Of a stretch of DNA of 48,365 nucleotides, positions 1 to 8,515 are shown in pieces (the stretch's first letter is position 1; every line of letters begins with the position of its first letter). The position numbers and the translations under genes are program-made. The stretch comes from Lachnospiraceae bacterium. Its GTDB lineage: Bacteria > Bacillota > Clostridia > Lachnospirales > Lachnospiraceae. Below the pieces are notes generated by a model that searched no databases, was not told the DNA's origin, and worked only from the letters and a program-made list of their open reading frames with translations. Location: contig JAQYDI010000107.1 in the NCBI GenBank assembly GCA_028724245.1, positions 1-48,365 on the forward strand, in the 5' to 3' direction.

Positions 1-249
1 ACAATTCCTAAAGCGGAGAGTTTAGATATTGAATTTAAAAGTGATTTGAAATGTTATCCAGATCATGATCTTATTGAAGAGATTGTTGGAATGACAAATA
101 CATCTGGAGGATTTCTGTTTCTGGGGGTCGAAGATGACGGATCAATTACCGGCGTTCATAAAAAACATAAGGATCCCATAGTGTCGTCTCGCAAAATAAA
201 GTTCCTGTCTCCTGCACAAAAACAGCGAATTATTATATCAATTCCATAA
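1..249 (+). pseudogene. AlbA_2 (Schlafen-type ATP-binding) domain gene, 3' fragmentary and probably frameshifted
   Basis: The reading frame is open from the first base, so the gene starts outside the window. The visible part has AlbA_2 features: an EFK motif, then NTSGGFLFLGVEDDGSITGV, typical of the DNA/ATP-binding domain found in putative transcriptional regulators and some defence proteins. Similarity stops after the KDPI residues near base 180 and the frame closes at 249. In the +2-shifted frame from about base 183 to the stop at 273-275 the translation (VSQNKVPVS) again resembles this family, so a small indel is likely. The IS element begins about 80 bp further on. The family call is fairly secure; the frameshift is inferred. 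Confidence 0.55.
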
Positions 250-332
250 TGATTTCTCTTTGTGCGTGCCTGTAATTACGGCGCGCTTTTTTCTTGTATC
301 TTTTTTCCGTTTCCATTATAGTTAGCTTGTAA

Positions 333-1662
333 CTATAATTGAGCAAATACTGAAAATTGCACAAAACTATCCTACCAGTTTCAGTACATCTTCCAAAGAC
401 ATCCCGTTGTGAATGGATTGATACAAGGCCGTAACCTGTTCTTCCCTGATTTTTCTTTGGAAATGCTGATAGCCTTCTTCGAAACTACAATAAGTCCCAT
501 TATATGTACAGCTCATATAATGTACCAGTGACATGATCAGCCAGTACCGTTCAATTCCTGCCTGGGTACGAATCTGGTACTTATCCAGCACCAGTTTGGT
601 TTTGCTCTGACGAAAAAATACCTCGATCGGCCAGCGTCTGGAGTAATCATCCAGGATTTTCTGTGTGGATAAACCAGCATTGGTCGAAATAAAGGCTCTC
701 AATGCTTTGGGGTCTCCAAATGCTCTTTCAGGATAACTGAGGATGACTACAGCGTTTGGAACATCATTGAGTTTTCCTTCATAACGATAAACATAGAAGT
801 TACGGTTATCAACTGTCACAAGGCTAATATCCGGATCTCCTTTTCTACGATGAAGAGCGAACTCACTGACTTTCTGGCGGATTCCGCAGGGATAGATGAT
901 CCGGTTGGTTTTTAATGCACCGATTGTATAAAAACCTTTTCGGATAAAGCTGTCCATCACTTTTGCGGAAGTATACCAGCTGTCACAGAGAAAATAGGAT
1001 ACAACCGGTGCTGTCGGCAGTTCTCCTGCAATTTCCTGTACGATCTGAATCTTTGATTTTGATTTATCATACAGAATCAATGCATAATTCAAAGTGATTC
1101 CATTGCAGGAAAGCATAACGGACACCTCCTGATGCCCATAATCCTGGCAGCCTTTCAGATGGGATTGATGGAAATATGCTGCTTCGATCGGATGCATGGC
1201 CTGTGACGAAGGCTTTGCATGAGAAGCGATGGTATCGTCCACAATACAGAAGATCGGCTCTCCAGAAAGTACAGCTTCCTGGTAAATCACACGAATCACA
1301 TTTGCTTTCAGTACCTTTTCAAGTCTGGAACTGTCCCATTTTCCATGATTTAAAAAATGGGAGATAGTGGTTCTGTGGTGAAAACCTGCTTTGGCAAAAT
1401 CAATCGTTTTCCCTCTGTAACCAGAAATGAAAACAGAGAGAACTATCGTCATCAAATGCCTGATATAGATATCGGATAAAAACAATCCGAGTTTTAACTG
1501 CTTAAAATAATTGTAAATTTCATTAGAATGATGTATACTATTTGCGATGGACATCCCCTTTTGATTCGTGTACATTGTTTTTTCTTGCTTACTACAATTA
1601 TACCGTATCAATTAGAGGATGTCTTTAATTTTGTGCAATATTTGCTATATGCTCATTTATAG
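333..1662 (-). mobile_element. IS element with one DDE transposase and imperfect terminal inverted repeats
   Basis: The two ends read as imperfect inverted repeats. The left end (333-365, with CTATAATTGAGCA and ATTGCACAAAA) matches the reverse complement of the right end (about 1630-1662, with CTATAAATGAGCA and ATTGCACAAAA) with a few mismatches. They enclose a single transposase gene on the minus strand. No convincing target-site duplication was found, so the outer limits are good to a few bases only. Left of the element, 316-339 is a further palindrome (TTATAGTTA...TAACTATAA). The right end stops one base short of the neighbouring stop codon. Confidence 0.7.
367..1575 (-). CDS. DDE transposase (IS4/IS701-like superfamily)
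   Basis: The protein of about 402 residues has an RNase-H-fold transposase layout: first acidic motif VDDT near residue 113, second Asp in FLCDSWYTS near 198, and the glutamate motif YSRRWPIEVFFRQSK near 318, typical of IS4/IS701-type enzymes. The catalytic triad appears complete and the gene is unbroken, so it may be active. An upstream TTG (1611) would lengthen it by 12 residues, but it lacks a ribosome site and a TATAAT (1597-1602, minus strand) lies between the two starts, so ATG 1575 is preferred. It is the only gene between the terminal repeats. Exact IS family not certain. Confidence 0.85.
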   Translation of the reverse strand: MYTNQKGMSIANSIHHSNEIYNYFKQLKLGLFLSDIYIRHLMTIVLSVFISGYRGKTIDFAKAGFHHRTTISHFLNHGKWDSSRLEKVLKANVIRVIYQEAVLSGEPIFCIVDDTIASHAKPSSQAMHPIEAAYFHQSHLKGCQDYGHQEVSVMLSCNGITLNYALILYDKSKSKIQIVQEIAGELPTAPVVSYFLCDSWYTSAKVMDSFIRKGFYTIGALKTNRIIYPCGIRQKVSEFALHRRKGDPDISLVTVDNRNFYVYRYEGKLNDVPNAVVILSYPERAFGDPKALRAFISTNAGLSTQKILDDYSRRWPIEVFFRQSKTKLVLDKYQIRTQAGIERYWLIMSLVHYMSCTYNGTYCSFEEGYQHFQRKIREEQVTALYQSIHNGMSLEDVLKLVG

Positions 1663-1663
1663 A

Positions 1664-2656
1664 TTATAAAATACAGTCTATTTTACAGCTTTCCGCATCA
1701 TAGTAATATATGGTGTCGGAAAGCTTTTCTGTTGCCGCCACATCATGATCGTTGATTTCCCTGACCATATTCGCCAGATTTTCAGGATCCAGATCTTCTT
1801 CGGCCGGCAGAAGAATGACCTCATGAATGCTGCTGGGGAGAATATAGAAACTGCCTCCGATTCTGTCTGCCGCCTGTTCCAGAGATTTGTCATACAGGAG
1901 AACTGCGGCTCCGTTGCACCGGCTGCTGTTGGTCAGAACAAACATCTCCGCATGTGTTTCATCATCCGTGTACTGATTCAGGATCTCTTCCGCCATCAGT
2001 TCAATGGTCTGGTCGGAAAGCATTCCTTCATCGGATATCTGTTCCTGTTCTTTATACAGAGCCGCTTCCTGTTTCAGATCTTCAATGATCAGGGTACGCA
2101 TGAGATTTTCGAGAGACATGAAACTTGCTTCCAGCAGAATCGGTGTGTTGTGAGCAGCCAGAGCGTAGATGGTATCCAGATCGGTTTTCCACAGTGAAAG
2201 ATGCTCATTGGTGATAATAGCTGTGGCATCTCCTGCGGCATCGCTGTCCAGCAGCAGGTAAAAAATGATTGCCAGATCCAGATAGGGAACGTACGGTATG
2301 GTTTCCAGCAGTTCCCGGTTTGCCTCATAATTCACCAGTTTGTAGGCAACCAGATTTCTTGCGCAGGAAAAATTCAGGATCATCTCCGTGTCAATATGAA
2401 AAGCACCACAGCTGGCTTCATAGATGTCACTGATCTCCTGAATGATCGTATTGAGAGGCGTTCCTTCCTCATACTGGCGGTAATAATCATTCAGATAAAT
2501 GGAAGGACTGACTGCCTGGTTTTCGTGCTGGATCGTCAGCGCGTCCAGACGAACGCTGTTGTTTTTTAAGACCGGCTGAATACGTACGGGCACACCGGGG
2601 CCCATCAGCTGTTCAAACGTATTTCTGACATAGTTGATAAAGTGATCGTACTGCAT
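1664..2656 (-). CDS. DUF5688 family protein
   Basis: A 330-residue acidic soluble protein, starting at an ATG with an AGGAGG seven bases upstream. The N-terminal pattern (YVRNTFEQLMGPG, a peptide-like middle with ILNFSCARNLVAYKLVNYE, and the C-terminal DNSS/ILPSSIHEVILLP segment) matches the DUF5688 family, common in Lachnospiraceae, often in several copies and of unknown function. No signal peptide, membrane segment or catalytic motif is seen. It appears full length. Its stop codon lies one base from the end of the IS element, so its natural 3' untranslated region and terminator have been displaced. Confidence 0.75.
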   Translation of the reverse strand: MQYDHFINYVRNTFEQLMGPGVPVRIQPVLKNNSVRLDALTIQHENQAVSPSIYLNDYYRQYEEGTPLNTIIQEISDIYEASCGAFHIDTEMILNFSCARNLVAYKLVNYEANRELLETIPYVPYLDLAIIFYLLLDSDAAGDATAIITNEHLSLWKTDLDTIYALAAHNTPILLEASFMSLENLMRTLIIEDLKQEAALYKEQEQISDEGMLSDQTIELMAEEILNQYTDDETHAEMFVLTNSSRCNGAAVLLYDKSLEQAADRIGGSFYILPSSIHEVILLPAEEDLDPENLANMVREINDHDVAATEKLSDTIYYYDAESCKIDCIL

Positions 2657-2681
2657 GGTAAATCCTCCTGAGAATAAAAAA

Positions 2682-2790
2682 TGATGGCAGCTGCAAAGCG
2701 AAGCAACTGTTCTGAACCGGGATGGCTGGCAGTTACAAAATGAAATAACTGTTCAAAGCCGGGGCGGATGGCAGCTGCAAAGTGAAATGA
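2682..2790. repeat. Three degenerate direct repeats of about 40 bp
   Basis: Three related segments follow each other: GATGGCAGCTGCAAAGCGAA... (from 2683), GATGGCTGGCAGTTACAAAA... (from 2721) and GATGGCAGCTGCAAAGTGAA... (from 2767). The first two contain AACTGTTCTGAACCGG and AACTGTTCAAAGCCGG, resembling the ACTGTTCAGAGCC core of the repeats at 36146 and 43749. They lie between the DUF5688 gene and tRNA-Arg, in the probable promoter region of the former. Function unknown; they may be the decayed remains of a dispersed intergenic repeat. Confidence 0.55.
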
Positions 2791-2906
2791 TCAAAATGAA
2801 ATGATCAGCGGCAGCCGTGATGGCTGAAAGAAATGACTATTAGATAAGTCAAAATGAGTATATCATACAGGACTATCTGTGTCAACTGAAAAAGAAAATA
2901 AAAAAA

Positions 2907-2978
2907 TGCATCTGACAGGAGTCGAACCTGCGCACATGCCTCCGGAGGGCACTGCTCTATCCACTGAGCTACAGATGC
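2907..2978 (-). tRNA. tRNA-Arg (anticodon CCG)
   Basis: Minus-strand cloverleaf of 72 nt with all arms paired: acceptor GCATCTG/CAGATGC, D stem GCTC/GAGC, anticodon stem GTGCC/GGCAT around loop CTCCGGA (anticodon CCG, reading CGG), T stem GCAGG/CCTGT with TTCGACT loop, discriminator A. CCA is not encoded. A TTGACT/TTGTCA-rich area precedes it on the minus strand but no clear promoter was assigned. Confidence 0.95.
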
Positions 2979-3106
2979 ATCGTTGACAGTATACATGGTT
3001 TTGCAGATTTTTGCAAGGGATTTTTTGAAATTTTTTAAATTTTATTTTATTTTCACAGATTTAAAACAATTTTAATCGTCGAAAATCCATATTTCCGTAA
3101 AATCCC

Positions 3107-3135
3107 TTGCTTTTTCACATGTCTTTTGTTATCAT
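3107..3135 (+). promoter_or_regulatory. Sigma-A-type promoter for the SH3 lipoprotein gene
   Basis: TTGCTT (3107-3112), a 17-bp spacer, then TATCAT (3130-3135), leaving a leader of about 45 nt before the ATG at 3189. The upstream DNA (3000-3100) is strongly AT-rich. Confidence 0.6.
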
Positions 3136-3188
3136 TACATCGTAAAATATTATGCGGCAATGTCGTAAATCTGAAAAGGAGGAAACAG

Positions 3189-4490
3189 ATGACCAGAGGA
3201 AGTGAGACTGAGCATCAAAACAGGAGAAGCAGCAGACACAGTCTGTTTGCCAGACATGTATCTGTAATCTGTATATTTGTTATGATGTTTATGTCAATCC
3301 TGACAGGTTGTTCATCTTCAACGGAACAGGATAAGGAAGCTGCCGGTGAAACAGGCATTATCCCCATTGAGAATGAAACAGACGGTTCGGCTGATACTGC
3401 TGTTATTGAATTGACAGAGGATACGAATCCGGATATTAATGAACTTTTCACAACATATTTTGCAGATCTTGCAAAAGGAGATGTAAAGGCCCTCGGCAAG
3501 ATTATGGTGAAGGCTCCGGACAAAGATACGGTAGCGAAAGAAAGCGAATATATTGAAGACTATCAGAATATAAAATGCTACTCTAAAAAAGGCATACTGG
3601 ACGATACGTATGTTGTCTATGTGTATTATGAAGTGAAATTCAAGAATATTGATACGCTTGCCCCCAGTATGATCCGGGAGTATGTCTGCACCAATGAGGA
3701 CGGGGCATTGTACATTAATAATGGCGAAGTAAGCGGAGAGGTAGCATCATGGCTGGAAGAAGTTCAGACCAGTGACAGCGCCGTCAGTCTGATTAACCGT
3801 GTGAATGAAGATCTTGCAAAGGCAGCGTCTTCTGATCAGAAGCTTTATGATCTGATCGCCAAACTGAATGAGGGCGCCGGTACTGAGGAGACTTCTGCCG
3901 GGGAAACGACAGCGAAGAAAGAAGAAGCCGAAACTACAAAGGAAGAGACAAAGAAGGAAGAAACGGCAAAGGCTGAAACCGAAAAAGAAACGACCAAAGA
4001 AGAAACTTCAAAAGAAGAAACTACTGCAAAGGAAACCACAAAGGCTGCTGAGACAACTGCCAAAGAGACTGAATACAAGGCTTTCGATAAGAAAACGACC
4101 ATGTATGCTCAGGAAAATCTGAATATCAGAAAGAAAGCATCGGCTGATTCCAAGCTTATGGGCAAGCTGATTGCGGGTGATTCTGTTACAGCTCTTGGCA
4201 CAACAGGTGAGTGGACGGTTATCAGTTATAAAGGAGGAAAGGCGTATATCCTTTCTGAACTTTTAGGTAAAAAGAAACCGGATCTGGGCGTTTCATTCAA
4301 GAGTGTGGATGAAACAGTGGAAGCAACCCAGAATGTCCGTATGAGAAAACAGCCCGATGCCAATGCTGAGGTTGTTGGTACGCTGCCGGGAGGCACCAAG
4401 GTGAAACGAACCGGTTATGATTCCAAGTGGAGTAAGATCGTTTATGACGGGAAAACCGTTTATGTAGCGTCAGAATATCTGCAGAAATAA
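3189..4490 (+). CDS. Lipoprotein with two C-terminal bacterial SH3 domains
   Basis: The chosen ATG has AAAGGAGGA just upstream; the open frame continues back to 3126 without a ribosome site. The 433-residue protein has a basic N-terminus, a hydrophobic segment (VSVICIFVMMFMSIL) and lipobox LTGC with Cys41, so it should be lipid-anchored on the outer face of the membrane. Residues about 90-225 form an unidentified domain, followed by a low-complexity Lys/Glu/Thr-rich linker (about 230-300, KEETTK-type repeats) and two SH3_3 domains (about 302-360 and 376-433) that probably bind peptidoglycan. It appears monocistronic, with its own promoter and terminator. Catalytic function is not evident; a wall-binding or sensing role is inferred. 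Confidence 0.8.
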   Translation: MTRGSETEHQNRRSSRHSLFARHVSVICIFVMMFMSILTGCSSSTEQDKEAAGETGIIPIENETDGSADTAVIELTEDTNPDINELFTTYFADLAKGDVKALGKIMVKAPDKDTVAKESEYIEDYQNIKCYSKKGILDDTYVVYVYYEVKFKNIDTLAPSMIREYVCTNEDGALYINNGEVSGEVASWLEEVQTSDSAVSLINRVNEDLAKAASSDQKLYDLIAKLNEGAGTEETSAGETTAKKEEAETTKEETKKEETAKAETEKETTKEETSKEETTAKETTKAAETTAKETEYKAFDKKTTMYAQENLNIRKKASADSKLMGKLIAGDSVTALGTTGEWTVISYKGGKAYILSELLGKKKPDLGVSFKSVDETVEATQNVRMRKQPDANAEVVGTLPGGTKVKRTGYDSKWSKIVYDGKTVYVASEYLQK

Positions 4491-4512
4491 CCGGGTAAAG
4501 TATGATGAATGG

Positions 4513-4538
4513 GAGGTGCTGATTCAGCACCTCTTTTT
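4513..4538 (+). terminator. Intrinsic terminator after the SH3 lipoprotein gene
   Basis: Nine-base perfect stem GAGGTGCTG / CAGCACCTC with an ATT loop, followed by five T. It separates the lipoprotein gene from queA. Confidence 0.9.
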
Positions 4539-4547
4539 AGGTTCTGG

Positions 4548-4559
4548 TATAACAGGAAA
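4548..4559 (+). repeat. Post-terminator repeat TATAACAGGAAA, copy 1
   Basis: Exact 12-mer, nine bases after the T-run of the terminator and 29 bases before the queA start. The same 12-mer recurs at 30989, 44034, 44051 (inverted) and 44163. Confidence 0.7.
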
Positions 4560-4588
4560 AAGATTTTCCAAATAAAGGAGCATATAAC

Positions 4589-5752
4589 ATGGATGTCAGA
4601 GAATTTGATTATGATCTGCCGGAAGAATTGATTGCGCAGGATCCCCTTGAGGACCGGGCAGCTTCCAGACTTCTGGTACTGGATAAAAAGTCGGGAGATA
4701 TTGCGCACAGAACATTTCGCGATATCAAATCATATCTGCGGGCAGGAGATGTGCTGGTAATCAACAATACGAAGGTAATACCAGCCAGACTTTATGGAGT
4801 GAAAGAAGGCACAGGGGCTCTTATTGAAATTCTTCTTCTGAAGAATAAGGGCAATGATGTATGGGAAACACTTGTAAAGCCGGGTAAAAAGGCAAAACCC
4901 GGAACAAGAATTATTTTTGGTGACGGTCTTCTGACAGGTGAAGTTGTGGATGTGGTAGAGGATGGAAACCGTCTGATCCGTTTTACGTATGAAGGAATTT
5001 TCAATGAAATTCTGGATCAGCTGGGTCAGGTGCCGCTTCCGCCTTATATTACGCACAAACTGGAGGATAGAAGCCGGTATTCCACGGTTTATGAGAAATA
5101 TGAAGGTTCTGCTGCTGCTCCCACAGCAGGTCTGCATTTTACAAAGGGGCTGCTTCAGGAGATCCGGGATATGGGAGTACAGATCGCGGAGGTGACTCTC
5201 CATGTGGGTCTGGGTACATTTCGTCCCGTAAAGGTGGATAAAGTGGAAGAACACCATATGCATTCGGAGTTTTATTCGGTTGAAGAAGAGCAGGCAGAAC
5301 TGATCAATCGGGCCAAGGCCGAAGGCAGACGAGTCATTGCTGTCGGAACTACCAGCTGCCGTACACTGGAATCAGCTGCTGACAGGAAAGGCCATATCCG
5401 GGCAGGAAGCGGATGGACGGAGATTTTTATCTATCCGGGCTTTGAGTTCAAAATTCTGGATGCGCTGATCACCAATTTTCATCTGCCGCAGTCAACACTT
5501 TTGATGCTGGTTTCCGCTCTGGCCGGCAAAGAGCATATTATGAATGCGTATAAGGAAGCTATCAGAGAGCGTTACCGTTTCTTCAGTTTTGGAGATGCTA
5601 TGTTTATCTATGATCGGGATGACTGTTCCGCAGAGAAGCAGGCGGAAGCGGATGTACAGAAGAAAGCGGATGGAACTGATGGATCGAGGGAAGAGAAACA
5701 GACGGAGCACTTCGGTGCCGGAGGTGAAAATGGAACCGGTCAGACTGAATAA
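4589..5752 (+). CDS. queA: S-adenosylmethionine:tRNA ribosyltransferase-isomerase QueA
   Basis: QueA transfers and rearranges the ribosyl part of SAM onto 7-aminomethyl-7-deazaguanine in tRNA, giving epoxyqueuosine at wobble position 34. The family signature is clear: start [17 protein letters not shown], then [34 protein letters not shown] and the closing [14 protein letters not shown]. An AAAGGAG precedes the ATG. The family body ends at about residue 344; the remaining 43 residues are a hydrophilic tail rich in Glu/Lys/Gly with no recognised fold. The last 23 bases overlap the next gene, so queA, the pseudouridine synthase and ligA are probably co-transcribed. No other queuosine biosynthesis gene is in the window. 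Confidence 0.95.
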   Translation: MDVREFDYDLPEELIAQDPLEDRAASRLLVLDKKSGDIAHRTFRDIKSYLRAGDVLVINNTKVIPARLYGVKEGTGALIEILLLKNKGNDVWETLVKPGKKAKPGTRIIFGDGLLTGEVVDVVEDGNRLIRFTYEGIFNEILDQLGQVPLPPYITHKLEDRSRYSTVYEKYEGSAAAPTAGLHFTKGLLQEIRDMGVQIAEVTLHVGLGTFRPVKVDKVEEHHMHSEFYSVEEEQAELINRAKAEGRRVIAVGTTSCRTLESAADRKGHIRAGSGWTEIFIYPGFEFKILDALITNFHLPQSTLLMLVSALAGKEHIMNAYKEAIRERYRFFSFGDAMFIYDRDDCSAEKQAEADVQKKADGTDGSREEKQTEHFGAGGENGTGQTE

Positions 5753-6557
5753 ATTTTTAAGTGAGGCAGGTGTCTGCTCCAGGCGGCAGGCAGATGCCAT
5801 GATTGAAGAAGGACGTGTTCTGGTGGATGGAGAACCGGCTCATACCGGTATGAAAGTGACACCGGATATGGAAGTCCGAGTGGATGGAGAGCCGGTTGGA
5901 CAGAAGGCGCGGCCGGTGCTGCTGGCTGTGAATAAACCCAGAGGTATCGTATGTACAACTTCTGAAAAGGAAAAAGACAATATTGTTGATTTTCTGAAGT
6001 ATCCTTCCAGGATCTATCCGGTGGGACGGCTTGATAAGGATTCGGAAGGTCTGATTCTCATGACCAATCAGGGAGATCTGGTCAACCGTATTCTCAGGGG
6101 CTCCAACCGCCATGAGAAGGAATATATTGTCCGCGTGAATCGTCCGATTACACAGGATTTTCTGACGGCCATGCGTCAGGGGGTTCCGATTCCCGATACG
6201 AATAAAGTGCGGCGAAGCGGTTCCTATATGACAGAAGAAGATGCACCGCTGGTGCTCACAAGACCCTGTCAGGTGGATCCGCTGGGAAAGATGGTATTCA
6301 GAATCGTACTCACGCAGGGACTGAACAGACAGATCCGCCGTATGTGTGAATATCTTGATTACCGGGTTGTGGAACTGAAGCGTGTCCGGGTGCTGAATAT
6401 CCGTCTGGGCGATCTGGAGGTGGGCAGCTGCCGGGAAATCACCGGAGAGGAATACCGGCGGCTCATGTCATTACTGGAACATTCATCAAATCTGTCCTAC
6501 AGACAGAGAACAGGAGGAAAAGGTGGATCACTCAAAACGCATGAAGGAACTGATTGA
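5730..6557 (+). CDS. rluF: 23S rRNA pseudouridine synthase, RluF/RsuA family
   Basis: The 275-residue product has an N-terminal S4 RNA-binding domain ([18 protein letters not shown], about residues 5-60) and a pseudouridine synthase domain with the catalytic motif [12 protein letters not shown] (Asp102). The segment [15 protein letters not shown] with [11 protein letters not shown] favours the RluF subgroup, which modifies 23S rRNA near U2604/U2605. The start at 5730 is set by GGAGGTG immediately upstream; a longer frame reaching back to 5544 runs inside queA and lacks family similarity. It overlaps queA by 23 bases and ligA by 35 bases, suggesting tight translational coupling. Exact target base is inferred from the subgroup. 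Confidence 0.85.
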   Translation: MEPVRLNKFLSEAGVCSRRQADAMIEEGRVLVDGEPAHTGMKVTPDMEVRVDGEPVGQKARPVLLAVNKPRGIVCTTSEKEKDNIVDFLKYPSRIYPVGRLDKDSEGLILMTNQGDLVNRILRGSNRHEKEYIVRVNRPITQDFLTAMRQGVPIPDTNKVRRSGSYMTEEDAPLVLTRPCQVDPLGKMVFRIVLTQGLNRQIRRMCEYLDYRVVELKRVRVLNIRLGDLEVGSCREITGEEYRRLMSLLEHSSNLSYRQRTGGKGGSLKTHEGTD

Positions 6558-8478
6558 AGTTCTGAATCGTGCTTCCAAAGCCTATTATCAGGAAAATACC
6601 GAAATTATGAGCAATCTTGAATATGATGCACTTTACGATGAACTGGCGGAGCTGGAAAAACAGACGGGGATCGTCATGGCATCCAGTCCGACCATTCATG
6701 TGGGGTATGAATTGCTGACAGAATTGCCAAGGGAATCTCATGCTTCTCCCATGCTTTCTCTGGACAAAACAAAAAGTGCATCGGAACTTCGCAGCTGGCT
6801 GAATGGACATGAAGGCATCCTTTCATGGAAGCTGGATGGACTGACGATCGTGCTGACATACCGCGGAGGCAGGCTGGAAAAGGCAGTTACCCGAGGAAAC
6901 GGTGAGGTTGGTGAAGTCATTACGTCCAATGCAAAAACGTTTGTTAATGTTCCTCTGCAGATTGCATTCAGAGGAGAACTGGTGCTCCGGGGTGAGGCAG
7001 TGATTCCCTACAGTACGTTTAACCGGATCAACCATGAGATAGAAGATGTGGATGCCCGTTATAAAAACCCCAGAAATCTCTGCAGCGGCTCGGTCAGACA
7101 GCTGAACAGTGAGATTACGGCTGCCCGCGGCGTGCATTTTTATGCTTTCAATCTGGTATCAGCTGAGGGTATGGAATTTATTTCCAGAGAAAAACAATTT
7201 GAATGGCTGGCAGGTCAGGGGTTTGATGTGGTGGAACATGTGAAGGTTACTCCGGAAACCGTTGAAAAAGAAGTCCTGAAATTTGCAGAACGGATTTCCG
7301 ATATGGACGTGCCTTCCGATGGTCTTGTACTGATTTATGAAGATATCGCTTATGGGAACAGTCTTGGCAGAACGGCCAAATTTCCCAGAGATTCCATTGC
7401 GTTTAAATGGGCTGATGAGACAGCGGAAACGACGCTGCGGTATGTGGAATGGAGTGCTTCACGTACGGGGCTGATCAATCCCGTGGCTGTTTTTGATCCG
7501 GTCCAGCTGGAGGGCACCACAGTCAGTCGGGCAAGTGTTCATAATCTCAGTATTGTGGAATCGCTGGCGCTTGGAGAAGGAGACAGGATTACCGTATATA
7601 AAGCAAATATGATCATTCCTCAGATCGCCGAAAATCTTACGGGAAGCGCTTCTCTGAAGATTCCGGAGATTTGTCCTGTCTGCGGCGGGAAAACAGAGAT
7701 CCGCACGGTGAACGAGGCAAAGAGCCTGTACTGTACCAATCCGGCCTGCGCAGCCAAAAAAATCAAAAGTCTGGCGTTGTTTGTCAGCAGAGATGCCATG
7801 AATATTGACGGACTTTCGGAAGCAACACTGGAGAAGCTGACAGCTGCAGGCATGATCCACAGCTTTGCGGATCTGTACCATCTGGACCGTTACCGGGAAC
7901 AGATCGTGGAGATGGAAGGCATGGGTGAGAAATCCTACGAGAAGCTGATGGCTTCTATTGACCGGTCCAGAAAGACCACCATTTCCAGAGTGATATACAG
8001 TCTGGGCATGGAAGGAGTAGGTCCTGCAACGGCCAGACTGATCTGCGGTTATTTTGATCAGGATCCGGAGCGGATCGCTTCTGCTGCTGCAGAAGAACTG
8101 GTTTCCATTGAAGGAATCGGCCCTGTTACAGCAGCAGCTGTAGAATCCTATTTTTCTTCCCCTGCAAATCTGGAGGCATACCATGCTCTGCTGGAGGAAC
8201 TGCGGCTTGAGAAGGAAGTGAAAGCAGAAGAAAGTGTGATTGCAGGGAAGATTTTTGTCATAACCGGTTCCCTGAATCACTATGCCAACCGTAACGCACT
8301 GAAAGCAGAAATTGAACAGCTTGGAGGAAAAGTAACCGGTTCGGTTACTTCAAAGACAGATTATCTGATCAATAACGATGTGACTTCCGGTTCATCAAAA
8401 AATAAAAAAGCAAGAGAGCTTCAGATTCCCATTCTTTCGGAAGATGATTTTATTGCTATGATCCATCCGGAAAATTGA
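6523..8478 (+). CDS. ligA: NAD-dependent DNA ligase LigA
   Basis: LigA seals nicks in replication and repair using NAD. The 651-residue protein starts at a GTG eight bases after AGGAGG. Domains in order: Ia region with Y-Y-x(9)-EYDALYDEL, adenylation domain with the KLDG motif (Lys103 is the AMP-accepting residue), OB fold, a four-cysteine zinc finger (CPVC ... CTNPAC, about residues 385-410), helix-hairpin-helix repeats (GIGPVTAAAVES), and a C-terminal BRCT domain. It is a little shorter and more divergent than the usual 670-residue LigA, but all key motifs are present. Whether it is the only ligase of the organism cannot be seen here. Confidence 0.93.
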   Translation: MDHSKRMKELIEVLNRASKAYYQENTEIMSNLEYDALYDELAELEKQTGIVMASSPTIHVGYELLTELPRESHASPMLSLDKTKSASELRSWLNGHEGILSWKLDGLTIVLTYRGGRLEKAVTRGNGEVGEVITSNAKTFVNVPLQIAFRGELVLRGEAVIPYSTFNRINHEIEDVDARYKNPRNLCSGSVRQLNSEITAARGVHFYAFNLVSAEGMEFISREKQFEWLAGQGFDVVEHVKVTPETVEKEVLKFAERISDMDVPSDGLVLIYEDIAYGNSLGRTAKFPRDSIAFKWADETAETTLRYVEWSASRTGLINPVAVFDPVQLEGTTVSRASVHNLSIVESLALGEGDRITVYKANMIIPQIAENLTGSASLKIPEICPVCGGKTEIRTVNEAKSLYCTNPACAAKKIKSLALFVSRDAMNIDGLSEATLEKLTAAGMIHSFADLYHLDRYREQIVEMEGMGEKSYEKLMASIDRSRKTTISRVIYSLGMEGVGPATARLICGYFDQDPERIASAAAEELVSIEGIGPVTAAAVESYFSSPANLEAYHALLEELRLEKEVKAEESVIAGKIFVITGSLNHYANRNALKAEIEQLGGKVTGSVTSKTDYLINNDVTSGSSKNKKARELQIPILSEDDFIAMIHPEN

Positions 8479-8515
8479 TAGATAATAGATAAAGGTAATA
8501 TATGGAGGAATAAAT

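Noticed and set aside
1-2656. A defence island at the left edge (AlbA_2 plus DUF5688)
   Set aside because: The AlbA_2 gene is a fragment and no restriction, toxin or other defence gene accompanies it in the window.
2682-2790. Possible CRISPR array
   Set aside because: Only three degenerate direct repeats with no regular spacers and no cas genes nearby.
3845-4122. Reading frames on both strands within the Lys/Glu/Thr-rich part of the SH3 lipoprotein
   Set aside because: They are out-of-frame products of a low-complexity repeat region; no ribosome site, no family similarity.
5544-5729. Longer N-terminus for the pseudouridine synthase
   Set aside because: The extra segment lies in another frame of queA, has no S4-family similarity, and GGAGGTG just before 5730 fixes the start.
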